From Porodaedalea pini (taxonomy: Eukaryota > Basidiomycota > Agaricomycetes > Hymenochaetales > Hymenochaetaceae): DNA of 64,000 bases. The position numbers and the translations under genes are program-made. Location of the stretch: NCBI GenBank assembly GCA_002794775.1, contig NBAY01000072.1, positions 62,001 to 126,000 of the forward strand, read 5' to 3'. Numbering within the stretch: the first letter of the stretch is position 1; every line of letters begins with the position of its first letter. The notes under the pieces were generated by a model. It had not been told where the DNA came from. It made no database searches and worked only from the letters and a program-made list of their open reading frames with translations. Below are positions 33,101-44,129 of the stretch, one piece after another.

Positions 33101-36100
33101 GATCGGACCAGATTTCGATCTTGTGGCGAGCGCTGAGGAGGTATTGTCGCCACTCCTTGAGCACCAAAATGATCGCGAGCATCTCCTTGTCGTAGATCTC
33201 ATAGTTTCGTTCCGCTGGTTCGAGTGCCTCTGACCTGTAGGCAATCACCCTCCACTTTCCTTCCTGCTTCTGCAACAACACGCCGCCGAGTGCAAAGTTT
33301 GACGAGTCCGCCTCTATGCGGAAAGGGCCCTCATCGTTTGCGATGGCTAGGACTGGAGGTGAGCAGAGACGTCATCTCAGCTCCTCGAACACTTCCTGCT
33401 GTTCAGTCTCCCATACCCAGTCCTTCTTGCCTGTTAACGACGTCAACGGTCGGACCACCTTGCTGTAGTCCTTAATAAACCATCTCAGCCAGTTTCCCAT
33501 GCCAAGGAACTGTTGTAGCTCCTTTAGGTTTCGTGGGACAGGCCAGTTCGCAATTGCCTCCGTCTTCGCCGGGTCAGCCCTGATCTCGCCATTGCCAATG
33601 ATGTGACCGAGGTACTTGACGACTTTGGCATCGAATTCGCACTTCTCCGGCTTCAGGTACAGGCCGTTTTCTCGGAGGATTTAGAGTACATGCCTTGACA
33701 TGTCGATATGCTCCTCAATGGTTTCCGAGAGGATTAGGATGTCGTCGAGGTATACGATGATCAGGTTAGCGTAGATCAGGTCCTTGAAGATGTGGTTGAC
33801 AAAAGCCTGGAATGTGGCCGGCGCATTGCAAAGGCCAAAGAACATGACCGTCGGTTCAAAGAGGCCCATGTTCGTGCGAAACGCTGCTTTCCATTCGTCA
33901 CCCTTGCGGATCCGGATATTGTAGTACCCCCAGCAAAGGTCAAGCTTAGTGATGTACTTCGCTTTCTTGACCTTGTCGACGAGTTCGTCGATGAGAGGGA
34001 GGGGATACTTGTTCTTGATTGTACCATCATTGAGCTTACGGTAATCCTGGATCGGGCGTAGCAATTTGTCGGCTTTCTTAATGAAGAAGAAAGGCGACGC
34101 CATGGGCGATATCGATCGTCGGATGCGACCAGACTTCAAGTTCTCGTCGAGGAAGTCCTTGAGTGACTGTTGCTCCGTTGGCGTGAGCGGGTAGATCTTA
34201 CAGTCGCTCAGTTTGAAGTCGGGCTTCAAGTCGATGACATGGTCCCAGGGTCGGTGTTCTGGCAGCTTCTCAAAGCCTTTTTCGCTGAAAACGTCGGCGT
34301 AGTTGTTGAGGTATGCGGGCCAGGATGCCTTGTCCATTTGCATCTCACTCACCCTCCTCATCAGTTCCACCACCTTCTTCACCTTGCCTAGGTCCTCCAC
34401 TGGCTCCCTCTCGATCGCACATTCCTCTGGACAGCGAGTGAATTCGATCAAACCCGTTTTCCAGTCGACCTCAGGGTTATGACGTCGAAGCCAGTCGTAC
34501 CCCAGGAATATGTTTGACGATGCTAGGGACGTCACCACAAGGACAATCCTTTCCTTGTGGTGGCCAATCATGAGCTCGACGTTGACATATTCTTCGATCA
34601 ACCCAGCCTCGTTGTGTGTGCTGTCGGCGTTGAGTACTGCAAGGGGTCTGATGTAACGCTTTGTCTCCAACCCATATCGTTCGACGAACCTCACATCAAT
34701 GCACGATCCTGTACACCCCGAGTCCACAAGGGCATGCGCATCTACCTCTCTCACTTTGCCCACTATGCTGTGTCCGACGTTCAGGAGAAGGTCCAGCTGG
34801 CGTCCGCCAGTTCCTCTCATGAACAGCTGCTCGTACTTCTCATTTTTATTCACACTGGTGGGGACTTCGTAACTGGGAAAACCATCGACATCGTTGGCAT
34901 CTACGTATTGTACAGACGGTTGGTTATATTTTAGCAAATCCAGATTTGAAGTCCCTTGTTCTTCTCTGTCAGTCGCCCCGATGGCTACGCCTGACCACTC
35001 GCAAAATCCTGTGAGTCGACGACCTCTTTGTCATTGTCTTCTTCCTCCCCATATTCCTCCACGGTTGACCTTCGAGTGTCTACGACTTCCTCGAATGCCG
35101 ATTCCTTCATTGCGCCGAGTTCATTGGCAAGGACGTGACGTTCGCCTGGCGCCATCAGTTCCAGCATGTGCTGGATGATTGGTTTCGCCTGTGGGCACTT
35201 GTCCTTAAAGTGGCCCAGCCCGCCGCAGATCCAGCATGCATGTCGTCGTTGCGCCTCGTTCATCGAGACGTCCATCAGTTGACCAGCGCCTCCAAAGGTG
35301 ATGCCGGTCGCGTCACGCTTGTCAACGTGTGGGGCTGCTATCTGTCGGCGTGCAGGAGGCCCTTGTTGGGGCGTCGGGCGGGGCGTGAATGGCAATGTCC
35401 TGCCTCGTTGGATTGTGCGAATCTGTTGTTCGCCCCGGTCAATCTCGACAGCTTTCTTCTTCCACGCTTCATACGTTGTTGGCACAGGTGTCGACCTCAA
35501 CACACCGCGGACCACCTCGATGTTCATTGCGTGCTTCAGGCGGTCGCAGATGATGCTGTCGTCCTTCAGCTCCGCTGCCTTGATGATCACATCGAGATCC
35601 TGGAAGAACTCGTCGGCAGAGAGATCCTTCTGGATCTTGTCTCGGAACTTCTTCAACGCCTTCTCCTTCCTGTTCAGGTCATCGAAGGAGGCATCCAGTC
35701 GTTCCTGAAACTTGGTCCAGTCATCCGTGAAGCTCACGATGCCACTCATCGTGAATTCCTGGACGTAGTTTTGCGCCCACGTCGACACGTTGCCACCCTT
35801 GAGGTAAGAGAGGGCGACATAGATTTTGCTCGACGACGAGGGGTACCTCGTGGGGTTTGCCGAGACAAAGAGAAGGACTTTGCGCTTGAAGTCGAGGTAG
35901 TCATCGCCGCCAGCGAATTCGCGTGGCCGGGCGACGTCAATTGAGGGAGCTGGGGCTTGGGCCATAGGGGCATTTGTTGCTGTGTGGGTGAAGGCGGCTG
36001 CTATGATCGCCACGATCTCCTGTTGCTGCCTTTGAGTAAAGCCCTCCGACATCGCTGGTACGGGTGTGTGCGTTAGGCGTTCAGGGGGCGTCGGCGGAGA

Positions 36101-37613
36101 CGAGTCTCTGCAGAGCGTTCGGTACCCTCCTGGTTCACTGGGAAGGACGACCGACGATGTCAAAACGGTAGGGGACGATGGGGCATGAGGGGTTCGAGGC
36201 GCCCACCAAGTTCTTTCGCCTGATGGGTCAGTTGAGTACCAGGCGTGTCTAATGTCACTCCACCAGAGGTTATGGGTGACGTGGTTTCTATCGTCGGCTA
36301 TGTACGACTGTCGTTCGGTGTCGTAGCACGACGAATGAGGGAGAGCCCGCTGCTGTTCCTCGGTAAGATCTATGTTGACTAGACCGGAGGGGGAACGGGG
36401 AGGGGCTGGTTGTCCAGATGAATGTTACGCTGGCGAAGGACAGGTTCGTCGGCGAATTTGATGACCAAATGGAAGGAGGCGGCTGAGATTACAATCGATG
36501 ATGACGTCGACGACTGTACATGGTGTGTTACCCACGTCCAGGTCAGATGGTTCCTCCACCAAAGAGAAAGACGGAGGGCCAGGGTGGGATAGGATTTACT
36601 TAATACATGAACATTCAAAAACGCCCAGGCAGGGTTGAGGGTTGTCGTTCAGGGGGTTTACACGTCAAGTCCATCGAGGGGAGTGCTCCTCTAGACCGAG
36701 TGAAGGCGAGTCGACAGCGATGATGTACGCTGGGGATGAGCCTGGGTGGGGTTCTGCTTTTATGTTAGGCGGGAGCCCGGGAGACGACTCGGACTGGGCA
36801 GGCCTCGGCTGACTGTCATCTGGGACGTGCTATACTCGAGTGGGTACTCGGGACACACTGTACTCAGGCTAGGTTGTCGTGGAGGTAAGAGGATTAATAC
36901 AAGACTAAACTAATACAAGAGGGACGAGTCTCACCTAGGTCGTCGTGGAGGTAAGAGGAAAAGCAGAACAAGGAGTTCATGCGATTCCTGAGACCTTATA
37001 TAGCGACGACCGTGAGACTATATTACCTAACATTACATAACAAGCAGGAATGGAACGAATGAAGGTCATGTGGAGGGAGTGTGGGAAGTGATTGGAAAGA
37101 TGATTAAAGATAATGAAAAGGAGTGATTAAAAGAAAAGGAAAAGGAAAAGGGGAAATAAAGAAAAGGGGAAGTTCAAGTTCTAACACATTGCTCATGGTG
37201 TTCATATCGTCTATCCGTGTCATCCAGAGGTGGCCGGCATTTTAAAGGATGTCGAGATCTTCTACCAAATCACCCCAGAGCATTTCCACCCAGAGGACCC
37301 ATCCATTCCGGACAGGAAACAAAACAAACATTTAAAATGGCATACCATTAAATGTATGTGCACTGAGTCACTGACCTATATGCCCCTTCTGATCCCTCCT
37401 TTCCATTCCTGCTACTATTCATTTTTCACTGCCCCCTTTCATCCTCATCTTCATTGACCAGTCACGAAAAGGGGAGAAAAATGGATTGTCGCGATCGGTC
37501 CAGGCACAACCATGAGTGATGCTGCACTGGCTTGCTGGGACAGTCTCGAGAAGGAGTACACAAAAAAGATCGTGGATGGATTGTTTTCGCATATGCAACC
37601 TGTAAAGGAATAG
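30108..37613 (+). CDS. dsRBD-like gene copy B (307 aa) with a retrotransposon in intron 3
   Basis: Exons 30108-30267, 30339-30443, 30528-30908, 37228-37353 and 37462-37613. They total 924 nt with consistent phase 1 junctions and no stop. Intron 3 (30909-37227) contains a complete LTR element and is 6.3 kb instead of ~71 nt. Exon 3 carries three tandem copies of a ~17-residue segment (FGKEDTDELLLNIQKS, then two variants) where copies A and C have one. The coding frame is intact, but splicing across a 6.3 kb intron is doubtful in a fungus with ~70 nt introns, and premature polyadenylation in the LTR is likely. The insertion may therefore be a knock-out without coding damage. Confidence 0.6.
30944..31366 (-). 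repeat. GypA 3' LTR
   Basis: 423 bp, TGTTAG...CTAACA. Differs from the other LTR by a TTGT/TCAT change (reciprocal CpG decay) and a one-base indel in a G run. Confidence 0.9.
31370..34985 (-). pseudogene. GypA pol: protease-RT-RNase H-integrase-chromodomain, with stops
   Basis: The pol frame overlaps the end of gag in a shifted frame, as in elements using ribosomal frameshifting. Aspartic protease DSG near 34720. RT with YLDD at 33752-33741. RNase H at about 33330-32990. Integrase zinc-finger and DDE residues at about 32640-32150 (VDLIGE; HDRGMQFD; GQTERVNQE). Chromodomain at about 31650-31480 (YLVKWVGYNEPTW). Lesions: stop at 33683-33681, TGA near 33375 at the RT/RNase H boundary, TGA at 32726-32724 (Trp codon), a small deletion with frameshift near 32000, and TGA near 31762. 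Chromodomains steer integration towards particular chromatin in known chromoviruses. Confidence 0.85.
34985..36052 (-). CDS. GypA gag with CCHC zinc knuckle
   Basis: Open from ATG 36052 (MSEGF) to the stop at 34985. The same frame stays open about 110 codons further upstream without an ATG. Capsid-like central segment (YLDFKRKVLLFV; KIYVALSYLKGG) and a CCHC knuckle CWICGGLGHFKDKC near 35250-35205. An acidic tail precedes the stop. No premature stop is seen, so gag could still be made. It packages the element RNA in virus-like particles in related elements. Confidence 0.8.
   Translation of the reverse strand: MSEGFTQRQQQEIVAIIAAAFTHTATNAPMAQAPAPSIDVARPREFAGGDDYLDFKRKVLLFVSANPTRYPSSSSKIYVALSYLKGGNVSTWAQNYVQEFTMSGIVSFTDDWTKFQERLDASFDDLNRKEKALKKFRDKIQKDLSADEFFQDLDVIIKAAELKDDSIICDRLKHAMNIEVVRGVLRSTPVPTTYEAWKKKAVEIDRGEQQIRTIQRGRTLPFTPRPTPQQGPPARRQIAAPHVDKRDATGITFGGAGQLMDVSMNEAQRRHACWICGGLGHFKDKCPQAKPIIQHMLELMAPGERHVLANELGAMKESAFEEVVDTRRSTVEEYGEEEDNDKEVVDSQDFASGQA
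36763..37186 (-). repeat. GypA 5' LTR
   Basis: 424 bp partner of 30944-31366; the CATTG duplication follows at 37187. Confidence 0.9.
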
Positions 37614-38110
37614 AATATAAACTGGGATAGTATATGTGGATGTAATGAAAGGGATGTTACTTATTAAATGTTAGAGACACTTACCTCAGTCTTGTAGGTG
37701 CCCATATGTGGCTACACACCATATATGATATAGATGTTCGTCATCATCTGTGTGATTTAGCCAACGCGTAATCAACTCACAACGTGACCATTACAAATAC
37801 TGCTTTTCTTAGCCTACTTGGGGTTCAAGCATCAGCTCCATCACCACACACTTTCCTGTCAAAAAGTCTCTCATAGGACATCTAGAGCAAACAACAAGGC
37901 GTCCACTCCCGGTATCAGTGAAGCAGTTACAAAGGCCAGTGCGAATGCAAAATGAAACTAGAAGGGCGATAGCAATAGTGAAACAATACCTGCAGCTGTA
38001 GTTTGCACCCAGCAGAGATCCAACAAGCTGACGTGTTTCCCGCTGCTGCCTCAGGATGAGGCTGAACTGGCGGAGATGCCTAAAGCTGGCAAGAAACTGA
38101 TCTCTAGCAG

Positions 38111-38674
38111 AGCACTGATGAACTCGACCCTGACCGGACTCCGACTCCGACCCCGAGTCAGAGTCAGAGTCAGTACTCCGCCGCACAAGCAAGCCTACAG
38201 AAGATCCACTCCACAATGGATACAAGGTCTTCTACACTCAGGACATTGGGCATGCCAGATCAGACCTCTTCATCATAAATAAGTCCATCCCATCCCCGCT
38301 CTCCTATCTTGACCTGTCGCATCTCCCACATCATCCATCTTCAATTCCAGATCGCATTCTCGCCATAACTATCACCAACCCAGACATGAAATACAGTCAC
38401 CAAACACCCCAGATCCCCTGCAGCCGAGACCATCGCATCCGAATACGTCATCACTGTCCGCGCCGTGATCCCCAAGTGTGAGTCCACCTTCCAGCTGTTC
38501 ATCAGTGAGAATACGAGCATGAGCGCCTGGGAGACCATTTCCGGATGGTTCCCTGCGAATAAGACGAGGCGGGAACTAAGGCAGCATTTTCTGCTTGTTT
38601 TATGTTTATCGTCTGTACTGGAGAATGGAAGTCAGGAGCTAAGACTTGATACTCATGTTTTCAAATTACCTTGA
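38111..38674 (+). pseudogene. Second gene of tandem unit, copy B (frameshifted)
   Basis: The final exon 38397-38674 matches copy A in length (278 nt) and frame. The preceding exon starts at 38111 after CTCTAGCAG, but its Asp-Pro repeat has lost bases, so the downstream frame no longer matches. Upstream parts at about 37840-38100 are recognisable but also altered. Confidence 0.5.
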
Positions 38675-39257
38675 CAAGCAAAGAAATACAGATTATAGTC
38701 TCTACCCGTACTTTTTCTTACGTCGCTGACTCTAATTCGCACCTCCCGCTTTTATTCTACACTGTTTATACAATGTTTCTGCGATCATAAAAGAAGAAGC
38801 CAAGATATATATTGGTTCTCGAAGCGAAGGTCTAGATCCGCCGGCTGCTATGGAGCAACCATCAAAGAACGCAAAACAAAAGCAAAAAAGCGCAGTTTAT
38901 TATACTATAGGATGGGGACCAGGAGATGGGAGACGGGCAGATGGAGGTGCAGGTGGCCAGTGCGATGTGCACACAATGCAGATGGCAAGCAAGAAGCGAG
39001 CATCACGTGTAAATAGAGAGAAAAGCGAGACTCACAAGGAGGAGGATGTCATTGAGGTCGCAGGCAGGCGAGTGGTAGTGAAAATAAATGGAGAAGAGGA
39101 GGAGAGGGCAAGTACTCGGAGGGGATGGTGGTGAGTGGAGGATGACGGCTGCAGAGCTGAGGTCTGGGAAATGGGCTCTCTATATTATGTAATAAAGGTA
39201 CTCCCATCCCCCATTTCCACTTTGCTTCTGCCATTTCAATGCAAGAGTTCATCATTA

Positions 39258-40106
39258 CAGCCATTTTCATAAGTCCTGCAACATGTGCATGTCATGTGAT
39301 ATGAGCCGTGGCTGAGCCAACATGTCGAAAAACTAGAATAAATGTCTATTTTCTCTGTAAATTCTGTGCAGTACCTGCTCATTAAGTACTCAAAAAAAAG
39401 GCATGGTTCTTAGGAGCAGAAATATGTAAAATAGAGAGCAATATGTTGACTGTGTAGGTTGGTGGAGATCAAACAAGTGCAGCCAGTCTGTTTTCTCATA
39501 CATTTCCACTGAGATTCAAAAATTATGGCTCCCCTACATCTACCTATAAAATTCTTTCCTGTGTCTTTAAATTAAGTATATGACTATACCAACAGCTCCT
39601 ACAAGTTTGAAGCCAATCCATTCAATATTCATGGTGCAGCAGCAAGATTTGTGCTCTACTCTGCAAGACCTATTGTGAGAAAAGGAAGGTGGAAAGAGCT
39701 TGAAGTGGAACACAAATCTTGCTACTGCACCATGAATATTGAATGGATTGGCTTCAAACTTGTAGGAGCTGTTGGTATAGTCATATACTTAATTTAAAGA
39801 CACAGGAAAGAATTTTATAGGTAGATGTAGGGGAGCCATAATTTTTGAATCTCAGTGGAAATGTATGAGAAAACAGACTGGCTGCACTTGTTTGATCTCC
39901 ACCAACCTACACAGTCAACATATTGCTCTCTATTTTACATATTTCTGCTCCTGAGAACCATGCCTTTTTTTTGAGTACTTAATGAGCAGGTACTGCACAG
40001 AATTTACAGAGAAAATAGACATTTATTCTAGTTTTTCGACATGTTGGCTCAGCCGCGGCTCATATCACATGACATGCACATGTTGCAGGACTTATGAAAA
40101 TGGCTG
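39258..40106. mobile_element. 849 bp foldback element, TA target duplication
   Basis: Two arms of about 400 bp starting CAGCCATTTTCATAAGTCCT, around a short spacer centred near 39682, flanked by TA (39256-39257; 40107-40108). The same site in unit B (28847-28848) and unit A (25316-25317) is empty, with ATCAATAACAAC. No coding capacity. The ends differ from the CTGCCC family, so it is a separate family. Confidence 0.85.
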
Positions 40107-40637
40107 TAACAACAAAAAGGACGAGTCTCCTGAGTTCACCACCATTCGAGTCCTTTCTCCGAAGCAATATGCATGTATTAGGCTGCAAGCAATGAGTAGA
40201 CATGGTATTTTATTGCAAGTCTGAAGAGCTGCACTCCAATTAGTATAACTTGGTGCTTGCATTTGCCCTTCCAATATGAGCTTGGATTAAGAGTGGAGGA
40301 TTCAAGTTCAAGTCTCGTATGCTTACCTAGAGTGACATATGCCAGCTTCAATATAAACACTAGTACTAGTACTAGTGTTCACTGCTAGCCTGATTTTTAG
40401 ATACCCCGTTTGCAGTCAGATTTGAATTTAGATGAAAGAACAGATGCCATTTTTGTTTTGAGTCGTGTTAGAGCACCACTGCAATATCATCATCTACAGC
40501 AAAGGCAGTTTGCTATACAGCTACAGCTCGATAATGCAATATGAATTTGTGGTGGCCTGTCACCTCAAATGCATTCACCAATACTTCGGCCAGAAACAAA
40601 GTGCCATAGATAGCAAAATGAAAGATATCGCAAATGG

Positions 40638-40644
40638 TATAAAA
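40638..40644 (+). promoter_or_regulatory. TATA box of dsRBD-like gene C
   Basis: TATAAAA, 74 bp before the ATG, in the conserved block. Confidence 0.6.
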
Positions 40645-40717
40645 CCAGCAAACAGCTCCTCTGCCTTTTTCCACTCAGCAGCAGATTATCACTCGCTTTC
40701 ATACTTGCAAATCGACA

Positions 40718-42949
40718 ATGTCAGAGAAAACAAATCCAAACAAGAGAGCATCCGATTCAACAGAAGGGAGTAAAGAGAAGAGAAGTTGTAGATCCAGAGT
40801 GAGAGGGCAGCTAACGCATACTTCTGTTACTGGATGGGAAAAACTCACTGAAGACTTCAAAGAAGACAAACAGCTCACTGAGCTCACCACAAGTATGTTG
40901 CAGTGAAAATTCTTAATAGGCCCATTGCTCATGGTGCTTATATCGTCTATCCATGTCATCCAGATGCCGCTTCAAAGGGGATCACGATCCACTACCACAC
41001 GCCAAAAACAAAGTTTGAAAGAAGCGGTCGGGTCGGTCATAAAGACGAGTGCTCCATTAAATGTACGTACACCCCTTCTGATCCATCCTTCTCAAACCTG
41101 CTATTTATTTTTAATTCCTCCTTTTCATCCTCATCAACTCAGACAGTCACAATCGCGCAAGGAAACAATCACTACGAGGTTGCTGAAAATACTGAGTTCC
41201 GGTTGTTAGTGAATGGGAATCAGATGATTGAGTTCGAGGGAGACGTGTCTAGTGGGTCAATACCCTCGTTCCAGTTGAGTTCCGTGGGTTCCAGATCGCA
41301 GGATTCGGGTTGTGTGCATTCTGGTGTGTCAGGGGCAACAGAATCAGCAAAGCATACTAGTAGGGAAGTGTTCGAAGCATAGCGCTCGAGATGTGTGGGG
41401 GATTGTCGGTGGCTGTGTTGGAAGACATGGAGATGTGCTAATACTAGTGCGACTTCTTGGAGCGGGATTGTCCTCGGGATGGATGGCTAGTCCCTGTGCT
41501 CAACAGACATCGTCTGGAGTACCAGAGAGTGGGGCAAGATATGGGACTTAAATCAGAAGATAAGAGATGAGAGGGAGCAAAGTCGAGGTAATGAGAACGA
41601 AGTGGAACGAGGCAAAGACGGAATGGACAGAATGAGCACAACGAGCACAATGCGAATAAAACAAAGTCGAGGTGAGCGATTCGTGTCACTAAGGCACTGA
41701 GGAGTACCTAGAGACCATCCTGAGAGATATCACACAAAGTTAGGCATCAAAACTCAGGGGTGGAATTGCTGGTCTATCTACAACATTCAGCACTCTATAA
41801 GTACTAAACAAGTGTCCTGCATAAACATGAAAGGTGAAATAAAATAAGATGAGTCCTCTATTGTCCTACCATTGAGCCTCCTGTGTGTTCCTTTGAGCGG
41901 CTCCATGATCCGAACTACTGAAAGGTGGGGGATGGCATATGTTGACTTGGCGTAGTGTCAGTGAGCTTCGGGATCCTTTGTACGGAGCCGGAATGACCAA
42001 TGCCGGGCTGCCACATGTTTGTTAGACAAAGGCAAATGAATGAACCTTTGGCAGGGTTGAGAGGACACGCACACAGATAAGTGCACCGGGGTTGGTCCAA
42101 GTAGCTGATGCATGCGATCCGGTCGTTGCATGCATTCTGTGTTCAGGTAATCACCGCCAATCTGGGTGTACCACTTCACTCGATTGCCGAGTTGAGGCTC
42201 TTTGACTTCGTGATGTACATCGCGTGCGTTCCGCTCGTTCTGTGCCCAACGAACCGGTTGGTGTTACATCACGTTAGGTCATGGCAAGACCATGAAGGAT
42301 GCCACACTGGATTGCCAGGGCGGTCTTGTGGAGTACTATGAGGAAAATGTCACTGATGAATTGCTTTCAAATATACAAAAGAGTCAACAGAAGGGAATGC
42401 ATAGATCCATAACCCCAAAGCCTCAGCATGCCAATCCAGATGCTACAGGCAAATGGTACAAACTCACTAAGGACTTCAAAGATGAACAGCTCACCGAGCT
42501 CGCCAACAGTATGTTGCAGTGAAATTTTTTGATAGGCCCATTGCTCATGGTGTTCATATCATCTATCCGCATCATCCAGAGGTGGCCGGCATTTTAAAGG
42601 ATGTCGAGATCTTCTACCAAATCACCCCAGAGCATTTCCACCCAGAGGACCCATCCATTCCGGACAGGAAACAAAACAAACATTTAAAATGGCATACCAT
42701 TAAATGTATGTGCACTGAGTCACTGACGTATATGCCCCTTCTGATCCCTCCTTTCCATTCCTGCTACTATTTATTTTTCACTGCCCCTTTCATCCTCATC
42801 TTCATTGACCAGTCACGAAAAGGGGAGAAAAATGGATTGTCGTGATCGGTCCAGGCACAACCATGAGTGATGCCGCACTGGCTTGCCGGGCCAATCTCGA
42901 GGCGGCGTACACGAAAGAGATCATGAATGGATGGTTTTCGCATATGTAA
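40718..42949 (+). pseudogene. dsRBD-like gene copy C, disrupted by an R1 LTR in exon 3
   Basis: Exons 40718-40892, 40964-41062, 41147-41183 plus 42269-42508 (split by R1), 42580-42705 and 42813-42949. Introns are 71, 84, 71 and 107 nt. Outside the insertion all frames are open. Removing R1 plus one 4 bp target copy restores phase exactly, so the LTR is the only inactivating event. The second repeat ends GPGTTMSDAALACR, as in copy B. Confidence 0.65.
41184..42268 (+). repeat. R1 LTR-like repeat, copy 2 (solo, inside an exon)
   Basis: 1,085 bp, TGAAAATACTGAG...GGTGTTACA. The flanking 4-mers are TTGC (41180-41183) and TCAC (42269-42272). Both derive by one CpG transition from TCGC, which is the sequence found at the same codon in copy A (GTCGCG). 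Confidence 0.75.
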
Positions 42950-43452
42950 CTATAGGTCCTGCCAATTTCGATATATAGAATACAAACTGGGATAGTATAT
43001 GTGAATGTAATGAAGGGATGTTACTTATTAAATGTTAGAGACACTTACCTCAGTCTTGTAGGTGCCCATACGTGGCTACACACCATATAGATATTCGTCA
43101 TGATCTGTGTGATTTAGCCAACGCATAATCAACTCAAGGCTCCTACATCATCACCATCACAAATACTGTACTGCTTTTCTTGGCCTACTCGGGGAGCATC
43201 ACTTCCATCACCACACACCTTGCTCTCTAAATTTAAGATATAGCATCCCCTCTGAGCTTATTTAACTATGTGCATTTTCTTATGACCCTATAGACAAACA
43301 CAACCTCCACTTGAGTCAGAATTCACCCAGTTAGATTATGAAACCTACCAAAAAAGTCTCTCACAAAACATATGGAGTGAACAACAAGGTGACCACTCCT
43401 GGTATCAGTGAAGCAGCTAGAAAGGCCAGTGCAAATCTGAAACAAAACTAGA
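42950..43452. other. Intergenic part of unit C, start of second-gene remnant
   Basis: Homologous to 27105-27540 of copy A. From about 43280 it resembles the upstream exon of the second gene, with stops. Confidence 0.4.
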
Positions 43453-43945
43453 CACTAGTAGTTGCTCTGATTATAAAATAATGAAGGTGGTATGACCGCA
43501 GAGGTTCATGCACGATGAGGCATGCAATTGTATTATAGATTACACCCTAGGGAGTATTATAAAACAATTTTATTATTCTTGCATGTGATTGTAGTATTTT
43601 GGAAGCTGGAAATGTCATTATTGTATTTCGTTGCTGAAGTATTATAGTAAAATAACCATCCTCATTATTATACATGGACCTCAGAACTGAGTGTTTTGTG
43701 TCCAGTCATCTTAACAGCATTATTTTATAATCTATCCATCACATAATAATAATATAATGGCACTGGCAGATTTCATATTATAATATAATGCACTGCATTA
43801 GATTCATAACCAGCCCGAATTCACCCCCTGGTCGATTTCATAACCAACCCCACCTAAATATAATAGTACAATCATGCGCTTCATTGTGCATGAACCTCTG
43901 CAGTCCTACCCCTGCATATTATGATAACTGGAGCAACCATGGCTC
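43453..43945. mobile_element. 493 bp MITE with imperfect inverted ends
   Basis: Flanked by AACTAGA at 43446-43452 and 43946-43952; copy B has a single uninterrupted AACTAGAAGGG. The ends share GTTGCTC and, further in, GCAGAGGTTCATGCAC in inverted orientation. A 7-8 bp duplication suggests hAT-like mobilisation. No coding capacity. Confidence 0.6.
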
Positions 43946-44129
43946 AACTAGAAGGGTGATAGCAATAGTGAAGCGGTACCTGCAACTGTAGTTGCACCCA
44001 TCAGAGATCCAAACAAGCTGATGTGTTTCCCGCCACTGCCTCAGGATGAGGCTGAACCGGCAGAGACACTCAATAGGGTTCTGCAGCATAGTGTATATGC
44101 TACGTGCATATATTTGAGTGTATATATGC

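Larger units (their letters stand above)
30944..37186 (-). mobile_element. GypA: full-length Ty3/gypsy chromovirus
   Basis: LTRs 30944-31366 and 36763-37186, TG...CA ends, 5 bp target duplication CATTG (30939-30943; 37187-37191). Coding order on the minus strand: gag, protease, RT, RNase H, integrase, chromodomain. The pol stop TAA (31369-31367) touches the 3' LTR, so the G-rich polypurine tract lies inside the last codons. The sequence after the 5' LTR reads TAAAAGCAGAACCCC, the presumed primer-binding region. Several premature stops make it non-autonomous. Confidence 0.9.
28541..38913 (+). repeat. Tandem unit copy B, expanded by insertions
   Basis: Same order as copy A. Subtracting the 641 bp MITE (29238-29878) and the 6.2 kb chromovirus (30944-37186) leaves about 3.5 kb, equal to unit A. 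Confidence 0.8.

Noticed and set aside
41444..42341. Genes on both strands between exon parts of copy C
   Set aside because: The whole stretch is the R1 repeat; the same frames recur in the other R1 copies with stops.
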